Positions 41,167-49,115 of a stretch of 64,000 nucleotides of DNA are shown piece by piece. Location of the stretch: positions 4,176,501 to 4,240,500 of the forward strand of contig NZ_JASKUT010000001.1 of assembly GCF_030167925.1 (NCBI RefSeq), read 5' to 3'. The DNA is from Paenibacillus silviterrae (GTDB lineage Bacteria > Bacillota > Bacilli > Paenibacillales > NBRC-103111). The notes beneath the pieces were generated by a model. The model did no database searches. It saw nothing but the letters and a program-made list of their open reading frames with translations, and was not told the DNA's origin. The translations under genes were made by a program, and so were the position numbers. The first letter of the stretch is position 1; each line of letters begins with the position of its first letter.

Positions 41167-41746
41167 CATTACCATTATTGATTTGCGCCTTCTCTTGAAT
41201 AGCTGCATTTATCCACAGATCGAATTCATTCTTTTCCATAGGGTGTTCGAAACGCGATTGAATGTATTCCATGTCTAAATCTTCGAAATACATAAGCAGC
41301 ATGCGGTATCCCCACTCACGGGACTCGCCTGATTTCCAATGAACAGCGGCTCGCAGTCGGTCTAAGATAATATCTTCGATCCCGATTACATAGACTGCTT
41401 TATCAGCAACAGTAAGCTCCGTTACTTTATTATAGTCCCCAGCCAAATAATTAGACGGTATCTCTACAGAGACTCCTAGCTTTGCATGGGTCCAGTTTTT
41501 CCCTAATTTTGTAAAACCTAAAGAACCAAGTACCTCTCCAGCCAGGTCATACCCATCCATAACAAAATCAATGTCTTGGGTGGCATAACCATTTAAAGTA
41601 TAGATTTCTACTGAGAGACCTCCAACAATAATAGGTCGAATGCCTTGAGGGAGAAGTAGCTCTGTAATGATTGCGGCAGTGTGAAGCATCTTCTCAAATT
41701 TCGTTTTATCTTGAAGCTGTTCAAGGGCTTCTCTAGCTTCTTGCAT
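41147..41746 (-). CDS. Nucleotidyltransferase-fold protein (AbiEii/DUF6036-like)
   Basis: A protein of 199 residues (213 if the ATG at 41,788 is used). GGLSVEIYTLNGYATQDIDFVMDG at about 42-65 matches the GG...E.Y...G...T.DID pattern of minimal nucleotidyltransferases, the fold of AbiEii-type toxins. The rest includes IEDIILDRLRAAVHW, often seen in that family after the catalytic core. It overlaps the 86-aa gene upstream and the last codons lie in the ssrA terminator. A toxin role is an inference from fold and gene arrangement. Confidence 0.65.
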   Translation of the reverse strand: MQEAREALEQLQDKTKFEKMLHTAAIITELLLPQGIRPIIVGGLSVEIYTLNGYATQDIDFVMDGYDLAGEVLGSLGFTKLGKNWTHAKLGVSVEIPSNYLAGDYNKVTELTVADKAVYVIGIEDIILDRLRAAVHWKSGESREWGYRMLLMYFEDLDMEYIQSRFEHPMEKNEFDLWINAAIQEKAQINNGNERGTDH

Positions 41747-41993
41747 ATTGGTCAATCCGTAGCACCCTCTTTGCTTTATCATAAACAATGGTGCCTGAAC
41801 GGAGGCCTTCTCGGAGAGTAGTCCGAGCGAGATAGTTTAAAGCTTTGGTCTCATCTTCCGACCTAGGGCGATTACGGGATAAGGACCATCCCTGTTCCTT
41901 TGTCTTTTCTCGGAATTTAGCTACTGCCAAGTTTACATCTGGGTTGCTATTTATGAGTTTATTTTGAATATCTTGAAGTGATAGCTTCCGCAT
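41733..41993 (-). CDS. Small protein, 86 aa, partner of the nucleotidyltransferase
   Basis: AAGGAGGGA precedes ATG 41,993. The product is basic (many Lys/Arg), has no membrane segment or cysteine, and ends GTIVYDKAKRVLRIDQYARS. It overlaps the start of the next gene by 14 bp, the usual layout of toxin-antitoxin pairs with the antitoxin first. I do not recognise a family; it lacks the winged helix of AbiEi. Confidence 0.65.
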   Translation of the reverse strand: MRKLSLQDIQNKLINSNPDVNLAVAKFREKTKEQGWSLSRNRPRSEDETKALNYLARTTLREGLRSGTIVYDKAKRVLRIDQYARS

Positions 41994-42023
41994 GCGATCC
42001 CTCCTTAGAGCCCTATACTAACC

Positions 42024-42052
42024 ATTATATACGACCCTCGAAGGTTTAACCA
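42024..42052 (-). promoter_or_regulatory. Possible promoter of the 86-aa/nucleotidyltransferase pair
   Basis: On the minus strand TGGTTA, a 17-bp spacer and a perfect TATAAT, 31 bp before the 86-aa start. The -35 is weak. Confidence 0.45.
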
Positions 42053-42058
42053 TCGGGT

Positions 42059-42079
42059 GGTTACGGGGCAATCCTAACG
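42059..42079 (+). pseudogene. Possible fragment of an ssrA 3' region
   Basis: 17 of 21 bases match ssrA 41,025-41,045 (GGTTACGGGGC...CTA..G). The AATCCTAA variant is closer to the copy at 43,701. It may be the left part of the middle, decayed ssrA copy. Confidence 0.4.
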
Positions 42080-42401
42080 AAAAACACATATCAATTATCT
42101 GATCTTTAGTTGTAACTTGGAACACCTTCTTCTTGTCCTCTTCACCACCCGACAGGGGTAGGTGTTTCTAATTAAGCCAGTTCTGATGTAAAATTATCAA
42201 ATGGACTTTACCATATTTCATTTGCGCGACTTGAGGACTCGAATATGCTAGGGCTGGCTTGTCGTTAGATAATAATAATGAACATCATCAATCGTTATTG
42301 AAAGAGTTGACTAGAGAGTAAGGGGTGACCAATAAACTTCAGGCCACCTCCCCAAACAACCTCAGCATCACACGTGGGCGAAATGTGGATTTGCACAGCC
42401 A

Positions 42402-42419
42402 CGCCTCGGCTCCATAAAG
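42402..42419 (+). repeat. Middle ssrA-end direct repeat (att-like)
   Basis: CGCCTCGGCTCCATAAAG matches 41,113-41,130 (the end of ssrA plus 5 bases) in 16 of 18 positions. A terminator hairpin follows 7 bases later, as after the true ssrA. Confidence 0.6.
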
Positions 42420-42426
42420 ACATGAA

Positions 42427-42454
42427 AAAACACCATCCGATGAGATGGTGTTTT
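42427..42454. terminator. Terminator after the middle ssrA-end repeat
   Basis: Perfect 10-bp stem AAAACACCAT / ATGGTGTTTT with an 8-nt loop, with A and T runs on both sides. Confidence 0.85.
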
Positions 42455-43002
42455 CTTCATGCCTTCTTTAACAGAACGTTTCTGGAGTGCCTAATTGATA
42501 TTTGGGCTCTATGGCTGATTGATGAATACCGTGTATTCGATGGGACGGACCCTCGATTCAGCCTGCCTAACGGCAGCAATTACCTCTACGAATAACTGGA
42601 GTTCCTTGAGGAGAAGATTTACATAATGCAGCATTAAATCTATCTTTCTTGTGAATAATAGAATAGAAATACATAGAAGTTGTTTAAAGTGCAAATGGAA
42701 ATATTGCGTAAGCAGGATTGGGAAAGCGAAGATGAAGGTGACGAAATGATAACTTACTTTGTTAAAATTATTATTTCGGCATGTAACGAGGTCATTTCCT
42801 GTTCTAATTGTAAACAATCTTATCATATAAGACATTGCAAAAATCCAAGGGAAGGCAGTGATCAAGTGGATCATGCCATTGAAATAAGTTGTAAAAGTTC
42901 TGGAGATTTTTTAACGTTGGCTGAAGGTCGAGGATGAATTCGAAGCAGTAAGGCGATAAAAGCATGAAACGAACAGGAACAGAATAAAGATATATACATA
43001 AC
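42455..43002. other. AT-rich stretch of the island without a convincing gene
   Basis: Short open frames occur on both strands (for example 42,680-42,937 plus and 42,509-42,874 minus), but none has a ribosome site or a recognisable product. I see nothing else here. Confidence 0.5.
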
Positions 43003-43039
43003 GTACACTATGTACACAATAAAGTTATTTCTATATAAT
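43003..43039 (+). promoter_or_regulatory. Promoter and candidate operator of the HicAB-like pair
   Basis: TGTACA (43,011-43,016), 17-bp spacer, TATAAT (43,034-43,039). The inverted repeat GTACA-CTA-TGTAC (43,003-43,015) overlaps the -35, where an autorepressing antitoxin would bind. Confidence 0.65.
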
Positions 43040-43059
43040 GGAGGTGAGGAGGGGTGTTT

Positions 43060-43476
43060 ATGCAAACAATAATCAATGCTACTGAGGTTAGAGCAAATTT
43101 TGGAGGATTTATAGATACAATTGTTAGAGAGAAGCCCCTAGCAGTAAAACGAAATAGAGATACTATTATGGCATTTTCTAAACAGCAGATGAAAGAATTG
43201 CTTTCCGTATATGAACTAACGTTTGAATACGACCAAGATGAAGATGGTATTTATGCGGGATCCATTGAGCAAATTGAGGATATCGTTGCAGAGGGTAGGA
43301 CCCTTGAAGAACTCAAACTTGAGTTGGCAAGACAGCTAATTGAGTATGCAATTGATTATGAGAACAATTATGCGCGGTACTATAACACCCCTAATCGACA
43401 TAAACATGCTCCGTATGTATTACGTGTGTTATTAGAAGATGATATTGAGTCAGTTATACGTATGTTCCATGCCTAG
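43060..43476 (+). CDS. Antitoxin with Phd/YefM-like and HicB-like parts
   Basis: A protein of 138 residues. Residues 1-48 (NATEVRANFGGFIDTIVREKP; TIMAFSKQQ) look like a Phd/YefM DNA-binding antitoxin domain. Residues 50-105 (YELTFEYDQDEDGIYAGSIEQ; AEGRTLEELKLELARQLIEY) look like the HicB partial RNase H-like fold. GAGGAGGGG lies before ATG 43,060. It overlaps the toxin-like gene by 8 bp. It should bind the palindrome at its promoter and neutralise the partner; both statements rest on family similarity. Confidence 0.75.
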   Translation: MQTIINATEVRANFGGFIDTIVREKPLAVKRNRDTIMAFSKQQMKELLSVYELTFEYDQDEDGIYAGSIEQIEDIVAEGRTLEELKLELARQLIEYAIDYENNYARYYNTPNRHKHAPYVLRVLLEDDIESVIRMFHA

Positions 43477-43690
43477 TTGGAGTGACTTGGACAATTTTTT
43501 GAAACGAGACGGATGGATATTGGTGAGGCAGAATGGTAGGGACAAAATTTATGAAAAGACTCTACCTAATGGAGAAGTACTAAGGACTGCTGTGTCGAAA
43601 GGAACGGGAGAAATCAGTAAAGGATTATTCAGCAGAATTCTAAAACAACAGCTTCGAGTTGACAAGGAGTACTTCAATTCGAAAAAATAA
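43469..43690 (+). CDS. HicA-like toxin without the usual histidine
   Basis: A 73-residue protein that follows the HicA pattern: WSDLDNFLKRDGWILVRQNG, then YEKTLPNGEVLRTAVSKGTGEI and GLFSRILKQQLRV. HicA is an mRNA interferase with a dsRBD-like fold and a catalytic histidine in GSHH; here the same place reads GRDK. It may use other residues or act by binding only. The start overlaps the antitoxin stop with no own ribosome site, so translation is coupled. Confidence 0.7.
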   Translation: MPSWSDLDNFLKRDGWILVRQNGRDKIYEKTLPNGEVLRTAVSKGTGEISKGLFSRILKQQLRVDKEYFNSKK

Positions 43691-43699
43691 GTGTTAAGG

Positions 43700-43796
43700 G
43701 CGATCCTAAGGTGACATCAAAACTGTGGCTTCACCCACCGCGAAGCGCAGCTAAAGGGGTTATCTTCGGACAGGGGTTCGATTCTCCGCGTCTCCA
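43700..43796 (+). pseudogene. Displaced ssrA 3' end (right boundary of the island)
   Basis: It shares long blocks with ssrA 41,035-41,125: GGTGACATCAAAACTGTGGCT, TTATCTTCGGACAGGGGTTCGA and CGTCTCCAT. The middle differs and is longer, and one T-stem pair is lost. It is probably the original chromosomal terminus replaced when an island brought its own. Confidence 0.85.
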
Positions 43797-43808
43797 TAGG
43801 GTTTATGT

Positions 43809-43833
43809 AGAGCACTAATGAGGTGCTCTTTTT
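43809..43833 (+). terminator. Terminator after the displaced ssrA end
   Basis: AGAGCAC, 7-nt loop, GTGCTCT, then TTTT. It lies 12 bp after the ssrA-like end, as with the functional gene. Confidence 0.8.
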
Positions 43834-43837
43834 CATT

Positions 43838-43890
43838 ACCAAAAAAGAGCCGCCCCAAAGCAGATTTGCTTGCTCGGGACAGCCCTTCCG
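43838..43890 (-). terminator. Terminator of the SLH-protein gene
   Basis: On the minus strand AGGGCTGTCCC pairs with GGGGCGGCTCT (with G-T pairs) and is followed by TTTTT. Confidence 0.6.
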
Positions 43891-43898
43891 GAAAAGCT

Positions 43899-46800
43899 TT
43901 ATTGATTAATCAACTTCGCAGCCTGCAGGAAGCGGCGTACAAGAGCTGCTGTTTCCGCACGAGTCAGAGTAGCTTCAAGATCAAGCTTGTCGCCTCGACC
44001 GTTCATAAGGTTAAGACTGATGGCAGCGGCGACGTTCGTCTGCGCCCAGCTTGCTACATCGCTGCCGTCCGCAAAAGCGGACAACAGGCGGTCGACCTCA
44101 TCGGAAGACAATTCCGATTTCAATTTCGCAATAGCCGCCGCGCGGGACAATACAGCCGTTGCTTCTTGCCGGCTAATGTTTTGATCCGGACGGAACGTCC
44201 CATTTTCATAACCGTCGATCAGCTTGTAATTGACTGCGGCCTGCACTGCTCCTGCGTACCAGCTGTTTGCCGAGACATCGGTAAAGGTGCCTGCATACGG
44301 CGCGCCTTGAATGCCAAGACCGCGAGTGACGATTGCCGCGAATTCCGCTCTCGTAATCGGCGCGTTTGGACGGAACTCCGTTGACGATACGCCCTGGATG
44401 ATCAGACGGGAGGTCATGTCATTCACATCGGCATTCGCCCAGTGACCCTTCACATCGTTCATTTCACGAGGGTTATAAATGACGGAATACGTGCTGTTGG
44501 TCAAGCTGTTAATGAGCGCATACGGTTTACCGTTTTGCTGCACGACGATGGTCGGTACGTGGAACAGTTCACCGTTAGCCGACAGGACAACACCTGTCGT
44601 TATGTTTTGCGAATTGACCCCATCAGGAAGGGCGATCATCCGTCCGACGTAGCTGTTGAATTGATTCGCTTGTACTGTTTGCGAACCGTAGGAAGCGGAA
44701 ATTTCAAAGTCGACCGGTTGCACGACAACCTCGAATTGATTGCGCTGCGCAGCCGTTTGTACCTGTGCCGCTTTGTCACCGGACGTTTCGGAGATTTGAA
44801 TACGAACGGTAATGTCCTCAAGCTTCACGCCGGCGCCAACCTGCGCGGAAATGCTATCGATATTGATTTGTGACGCCGGCAGCGTGTAAGTAGCCTTTTC
44901 GGTTACGATCTGAATCTGTGCTTGATTCGATTCCATCGCCTTAACCAAGCTACCGTTCAGTTGGCCGACAACAATCTGGCTATCTCCGCTTAATGGAATG
45001 GTCAGAAGCTTGTTGTTTTCCTGCTTGAGCTTGTCGATTACTTTCTGGCTATCCAGCACAACGGTTGCGACTGTTCGTCCGTTCATCGTATCTTGCTGAA
45101 CGGTTGCCAGTTGGTCCTGCTTCACTCCATCGACAATGACTTCAACACCCGGTTTCGAGTTATTGTTCGTGCCCGAGGGGCTGCCTGAGATGACGCCCGG
45201 GCTACCTGGAGATGAATCCGAAGAGGATTCTTCAACCGTTACGGTCACTTTAGCTTGTTTGCCTCCGAATTCAGCAGTAATGATCGTTTGCCCGCTTGAA
45301 ACAGCGGTCACTAGACCCGTATTGTTTACCGTAGCGACAGCCGCATTGCTCGAAGAATACGAAACTCCTGAGGAAACCGCAGAAGTGGTCTGGTCGGAGT
45401 ATATTGCAGTCACTACCGTTTGATGCGTAGTGCCTGTACTAAGCGAATAGTTAACGCTGTCCAGAGCAAGACTTGACAATGTTACAGGCGGCTTAAAGTA
45501 AGCTGTATACGTACTATTGCTCGTTACAATAATAGATGCCAATTGAGCGTCAGTAAGCAGTGTCGTTCCTCCATCGTTGCTCCAGCCAAGGAAGGTATAG
45601 CCCGGATCTGGAGTTGCTGTCGGCACGGAAGCCGGGGAGTGACCACTGTAAACATTTTCGCTGCCCGAACCGTTGATACTGCCGCCTGTTGCTGCCTGGT
45701 AGGAGACCGTGTACGAAGGAATTGCCTTCCAAACGGCATACAGCGTTACGCTTTGCGTCATGTTGATGGTGCCACCTGCTGTATGAGAGGCTTCCGTTGC
45801 GTTAGGCGCCGTGCCCCAGCCATCAAACACATAACCCGCTTTCACGAGATTGCCTGTATTGCCAAGCACCGTTGCTGTTTGGCCCTGAGTGTACTCATTC
45901 GCGTCAACCGGCATACTTCCGCCTGTATTGCCGTTGCCGTTATAGGTGACCGTCATCAGAGGCTTCCAAACGGCATACAGCGTTACGCTTTGCGTCATGT
46001 TGATTGTATCGCCTGCTGCATAAGTGGCCTCCGTCACGTTAGGCGAGGTGCTCCAGCCTTCAAACACATAACCCGCTTTCACGAGATTGCCTGTATTGCC
46101 AAGCACCGTTGCTGTTTGGCCCTGAGTGTACTCATTCGCGTCAACCGGCATACTTCCGCCTGTATTGCCGTTACCGTTATAGGTGACCGTCATCAGAGGC
46201 TTCCAAACGGCATACAGCGTTACGCTTTGCGTCATGTTGATGGTATCGCCTGCTGCATAAGTGGCCTCCGTCACGTTAGGCGAGGTGCTCCAGCCCCCAA
46301 ATACATGACCTGTTTTCACCAGATTGCCTGTATTGCCATATACAGTAGCGACAACGTTCGGCCCGTACCCGGCCGTGTCGTTCGGAACCGTTCCGCCCGT
46401 ATTGCCGCTGCCGTTATAAATGACAGACGCCATCAGCTTGGTGATGTTGCCGAGACCTAAATTCGTGGCGTACAAATAACCGGAGCTGTCTGCGGCGACA
46501 TCGTAACTCATGCTGGAGGTTAGAGTCATGGCAGGAACCTCTTTCCAATCGTTGGTGCCCCCATTATATTTCAGCTTCATGGCTTTACTGATGCCGATAC
46601 TCATCGTATATAAGTTATCGAATTTATCGACATGGATGCCGTAAGCAATGAACGGCATGGCTCCTGCGGGAGATGTCGGGGCAATGTTCGTCCAAGTGGT
46701 TTCCCCGAAAGGAAGCTTAAATATTTTCGTGTTGTTATTGACATTCGTATTCGTTAAGTCACTGACGAAAACATTGCCTTCGCCGTCAACCGCAATATCG

Positions 46801-47504
46801 ACAGGGTAAACGAACGGCGACGGATTACCCGAAATGTTGACCCACGATGTGCCTCCCGCAGGCAGCTTAATTATATGCGGCGTTGCCATGGAATCGGTGT
46901 TAAGTTTGCCGTCAACCGCATACACGTTGCCATACTTATCGACCGCCACGCCGTAGGCGTAATTCATAGATTGACCGTAAGTAATGTTTTCCCAGAAATT
47001 GGTACCGTAAGGCAGCTTTAAAATCCTGGCGGTATTGGGGCCTGCAGAATTGCTTGTGGACTTGCTGTTATCGGCTACGTAAACATTTCCGTGTTGGTCC
47101 ACCGCGATGCCTATGGGGAAGATCACGGCAGCATTGTAGGTAATATCGGTGACCGTTTGGCCGTCGCTTGATATTTTCTCCACTTTACCGCTCGAGCCTA
47201 ACGTGCCGCCAAACTTGGTCACATAGATCGTATTGTTGTCATCCATGTCCATAAAAAAGGGGATGGTATAATTACCCATGACCGGTGGTTGGCCTGGTGC
47301 CATTAACGGAGCCGTATGGTTCATCCAGGTCAACGGACCCGTATAAGCCGGGGATACCTCCGGAAGCGGGGTATAGGGAGTCGGTTCCGCATAAGCGCTG
47401 CGGCTGCCTGCGGCAAATGGCATCAGCGAAGCCATGATCATAAGAAAGCTCATCAGCATAGCAACCGCTCTAGTTTTCACCGAATTGCGTAGTTTTGTTG
47501 ACAT
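43899..47504 (-). CDS. SLH-domain surface protein with NHL-like, InlB-type and Ig-like repeats
   Basis: A 1201-residue exported protein. A signal peptide ends near SAYA (about 39). NHL/SMP-30-like repeats form a probable beta-propeller (about 70-370; GIAVDQHGNVYVAD, GVAVDKYGNVYAVD, DIAVDGEGNVFVSD). Three 79-residue Listeria-Bacteroides (Flg_new) repeats follow (about 375-600; GYVFEGWSTSPNVTEATYAAGD), then a related repeat, a Big2-like Ig domain (about 680-760), an unrecognised region and three SLH motifs at the C-terminus for attachment to cell-wall polymers. ATG 47,504 has GAGGAGAG upstream. Probably an adhesin or surface scaffold. Confidence 0.88.
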   Translation of the reverse strand: MSTKLRNSVKTRAVAMLMSFLMIMASLMPFAAGSRSAYAEPTPYTPLPEVSPAYTGPLTWMNHTAPLMAPGQPPVMGNYTIPFFMDMDDNNTIYVTKFGGTLGSSGKVEKISSDGQTVTDITYNAAVIFPIGIAVDQHGNVYVADNSKSTSNSAGPNTARILKLPYGTNFWENITYGQSMNYAYGVAVDKYGNVYAVDGKLNTDSMATPHIIKLPAGGTSWVNISGNPSPFVYPVDIAVDGEGNVFVSDLTNTNVNNNTKIFKLPFGETTWTNIAPTSPAGAMPFIAYGIHVDKFDNLYTMSIGISKAMKLKYNGGTNDWKEVPAMTLTSSMSYDVAADSSGYLYATNLGLGNITKLMASVIYNGSGNTGGTVPNDTAGYGPNVVATVYGNTGNLVKTGHVFGGWSTSPNVTEATYAAGDTINMTQSVTLYAVWKPLMTVTYNGNGNTGGSMPVDANEYTQGQTATVLGNTGNLVKAGYVFEGWSTSPNVTEATYAAGDTINMTQSVTLYAVWKPLMTVTYNGNGNTGGSMPVDANEYTQGQTATVLGNTGNLVKAGYVFDGWGTAPNATEASHTAGGTINMTQSVTLYAVWKAIPSYTVSYQAATGGSINGSGSENVYSGHSPASVPTATPDPGYTFLGWSNDGGTTLLTDAQLASIIVTSNSTYTAYFKPPVTLSSLALDSVNYSLSTGTTHQTVVTAIYSDQTTSAVSSGVSYSSSNAAVATVNNTGLVTAVSSGQTIITAEFGGKQAKVTVTVEESSSDSSPGSPGVISGSPSGTNNNSKPGVEVIVDGVKQDQLATVQQDTMNGRTVATVVLDSQKVIDKLKQENNKLLTIPLSGDSQIVVGQLNGSLVKAMESNQAQIQIVTEKATYTLPASQINIDSISAQVGAGVKLEDITVRIQISETSGDKAAQVQTAAQRNQFEVVVQPVDFEISASYGSQTVQANQFNSYVGRMIALPDGVNSQNITTGVVLSANGELFHVPTIVVQQNGKPYALINSLTNSTYSVIYNPREMNDVKGHWANADVNDMTSRLIIQGVSSTEFRPNAPITRAEFAAIVTRGLGIQGAPYAGTFTDVSANSWYAGAVQAAVNYKLIDGYENGTFRPDQNISRQEATAVLSRAAAIAKLKSELSSDEVDRLLSAFADGSDVASWAQTNVAAAISLNLMNGRGDKLDLEATLTRAETAALVRRFLQAAKLINQ
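45727..46437 (-). repeat. Three tandem 237-bp repeats inside the SLH gene
   Basis: The string TTCCAAACGGCATAC recurs at 45,727, 45,964 and 46,201, an exact 237-bp period (79 codons). The units starting at 45,964 and 46,201 are nearly identical in DNA for long stretches, which suggests recent duplication or conversion. Confidence 0.88.
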
Positions 47505-47842
47505 TCTCTTCTCTCCTCGTAAGTTCGATAACCTCACAGCATTTCAAGTCTTGCTCTGTCTCCGATATGTCCTCCCCTCGTACTAGATATCCTGTGAAAA
47601 TCGTTATGTAGTTTAGGCCTTAAGAAGTATAATAGCAGTGAGAATAGTAAAGTAACAGTAAATAATTCTTGAATTTCGGCAAAAATACTTCAATTTCGAC
47701 ATGCTTCACATGAGCGGTTGCGAAGGGAAATAAGCGGGCTGGTAACAGGTTTCTCTGCATAAAAACTTGTAAAAGTTACAGGAAGCCTTGTATAATAATA
47801 TTTTTAAGAAGGCTGTGAGAGAAAGAAGGAGTATTGGTTTAA
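47505..47842. promoter_or_regulatory. Divergent intergenic region with a promoter for the SEC-C gene
   Basis: For the plus strand TTGTAA (47,767-47,772), an 18-bp spacer and TATAAT (47,791-47,796). The inverted repeat TGTAA-AAG-TTACA (47,768-47,780) covers the -35 and could be an operator. I could not place the promoter of the minus-strand SLH gene with confidence. Confidence 0.5.
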
Positions 47843-48994
47843 ATGCTAATTGTAGAAGAAAGCATGATGTCGTTAACCGAGTTGTTGACCTCGCTCACCA
47901 AGGACGAGCTTCATAACATTCGCCGAACGTTGAATATTCAACAGGCAAGCCAGTTGAACAAAGCGGACCTGGTTCAACGCTTGTATTCTTATATGATGGA
48001 GCATCTGAATCAGCATTTGGAAAAGCTGGACCACAACCGATACAACGTATTGGATAAAGTCTCGAAAGCGCCGGGCTGCAAAGTGCCGCTTAGCGAGATG
48101 GTGAAAGACGAGAATTATGACCCCGCGTATTTCCAAGCCTATGGCTTGTTGTTAATTAAGAACGATACCGTCCACCTGTCCGAAGAAATTGGGGAAGGCA
48201 TGCGTCGTTACGACCCGAAACGTTTGAAAATGATCCTGGATCGAAATACGGACTGGGTTAAGCTGACTCAAGGACTTCTCTATTATTACGGATGCATGGG
48301 GGGGCAAGAGCTCAAGGAAAAGATAGAGCATTACACGGGTCAAAGCATCGATGGTAACGAGTACGAGCACATGATATCGGAGCTGGAACAGTACGACGGA
48401 AGTGTGAGTCACGGTCCGCACGGATTCTCCCACTACACGGTCGATGACCCGAAGCGGATCCTAGGGGAACAGAGCAATAGACCGGAGCTTGATTATTATC
48501 CATTCACGAAGGCCCAGGTGCTGAGTGCTTCGGCTGACGGGTTTGTCGACCGCCATGCGGGTTATGTATCGTTTGTTTCCTTTATAAAAAAGCATTGGAC
48601 TATGGAAGCGGAGGAAGCGGATCTGATGACCGCAGAGCTTGTGGACCGTATCCAACGGGGAGAATCGCCCTCCGAGCTGGTATCGGCTTTACAGGACGAG
48701 TTGGACTTTAAGGACATGCAGCTGGTGCAGCAGCTACTAGATGGATTAATGGTGCTTATGAACAATACTCGGCTATGGGAGCTGAAAGGCTATACACCCC
48801 AAGAGCTTTCCCGGAATGGACGGAAGCAGTCGATCCCGCAAGCGCCCTCTCCTTTGACACAAGCTGGTTCGAGGCAAGTTGGCACCGGTACAGAAGGAAC
48901 CGTGTACAGCTTTCAAACCAAGAAGAAAGTGGGCCGTAATGACCCTTGTCCATGCGGAAGCGGGAAAAAGTATAAAAAATGCTGTCTTGGCTAA
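47843..48994 (+). CDS. SEC-C metal-binding domain protein, unknown function
   Basis: A 383-residue cytoplasmic protein. The last 22 residues are a SEC-C motif (GRNDPCPCGSGKKYKKCC), a zinc-binding tail also found in SecA and in many uncharacterised proteins. The N-terminal 50 residues (LTKDELHNIRRTLNIQQASQLNKADLVQRL) resemble a SAP/Rho-N-like helix-extended-loop-helix. The middle is helical and not recognised. AAGGAG lies upstream of ATG 47,843; ATG 47,864 is an alternative without a site. Confidence 0.75.
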   Translation: MLIVEESMMSLTELLTSLTKDELHNIRRTLNIQQASQLNKADLVQRLYSYMMEHLNQHLEKLDHNRYNVLDKVSKAPGCKVPLSEMVKDENYDPAYFQAYGLLLIKNDTVHLSEEIGEGMRRYDPKRLKMILDRNTDWVKLTQGLLYYYGCMGGQELKEKIEHYTGQSIDGNEYEHMISELEQYDGSVSHGPHGFSHYTVDDPKRILGEQSNRPELDYYPFTKAQVLSASADGFVDRHAGYVSFVSFIKKHWTMEAEEADLMTAELVDRIQRGESPSELVSALQDELDFKDMQLVQQLLDGLMVLMNNTRLWELKGYTPQELSRNGRKQSIPQAPSPLTQAGSRQVGTGTEGTVYSFQTKKKVGRNDPCPCGSGKKYKKCCLG

Positions 48995-49072
48995 GGGAAG
49001 TTATAGACCCGGACATGTAAGACCAAAAGGAGATTTGCCATCTGTAATGCCGGATTAAAGTGAGGCACAAGC

Positions 49073-49110
49073 AAAAGGCACGGACCGTTTTCCTCGGGTC
49101 CGTGCCTTTG
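49073..49110. terminator. Bidirectional terminator between the SEC-C and chemoreceptor genes
   Basis: AAAGGCACGGACC pairs with GGTCCGTGCCTTT (13 bp). Confidence 0.9.
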
Positions 49111-49115
49111 TACGT

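Larger units (their letters stand above)
41126..43796. mobile_element. Small island in the 3' end of ssrA, two tandem modules
   Basis: The left edge is the 3' end of ssrA and the right edge is an approximately 100-bp repeat of it (43,700-43,796). A shorter repeat (CGCCTCGGCTCCATAAAG, 42,402-42,419) divides the interval in two. Each ssrA-like end is followed at once by a hairpin terminator. ssrA is a well-known integration site for tyrosine-recombinase islands, but I find no integrase gene, so the element is either a remnant or moved in trans. Cargo: a nucleotidyltransferase-type pair (minus) and a Phd/HicB-HicA pair (plus). Base composition is lower in G+C than the surroundings. Confidence 0.75.

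Noticed and set aside
42509..42874. 121-codon hydrophobic frame on the minus strand of the island
   Set aside because: Its apparent membrane character comes from AT-rich composition; no start signal.
42680..42937. 85-codon frame in the AT-rich part of the island
   Set aside because: No ribosome site, no family and no partner. It may be the rest of a decayed gene, but I cannot support it.
41126..43796. Complete integrative element with its own integrase
   Set aside because: No frame of sufficient length with tyrosine- or serine-recombinase motifs is present, so only a remnant or a trans-mobilised cassette can be claimed.
45543..46460. 305-codon plus-strand frame opposite the SLH gene repeats
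   Set aside because: Repeats of the minus-strand gene create a repetitive antisense frame; no start signal.
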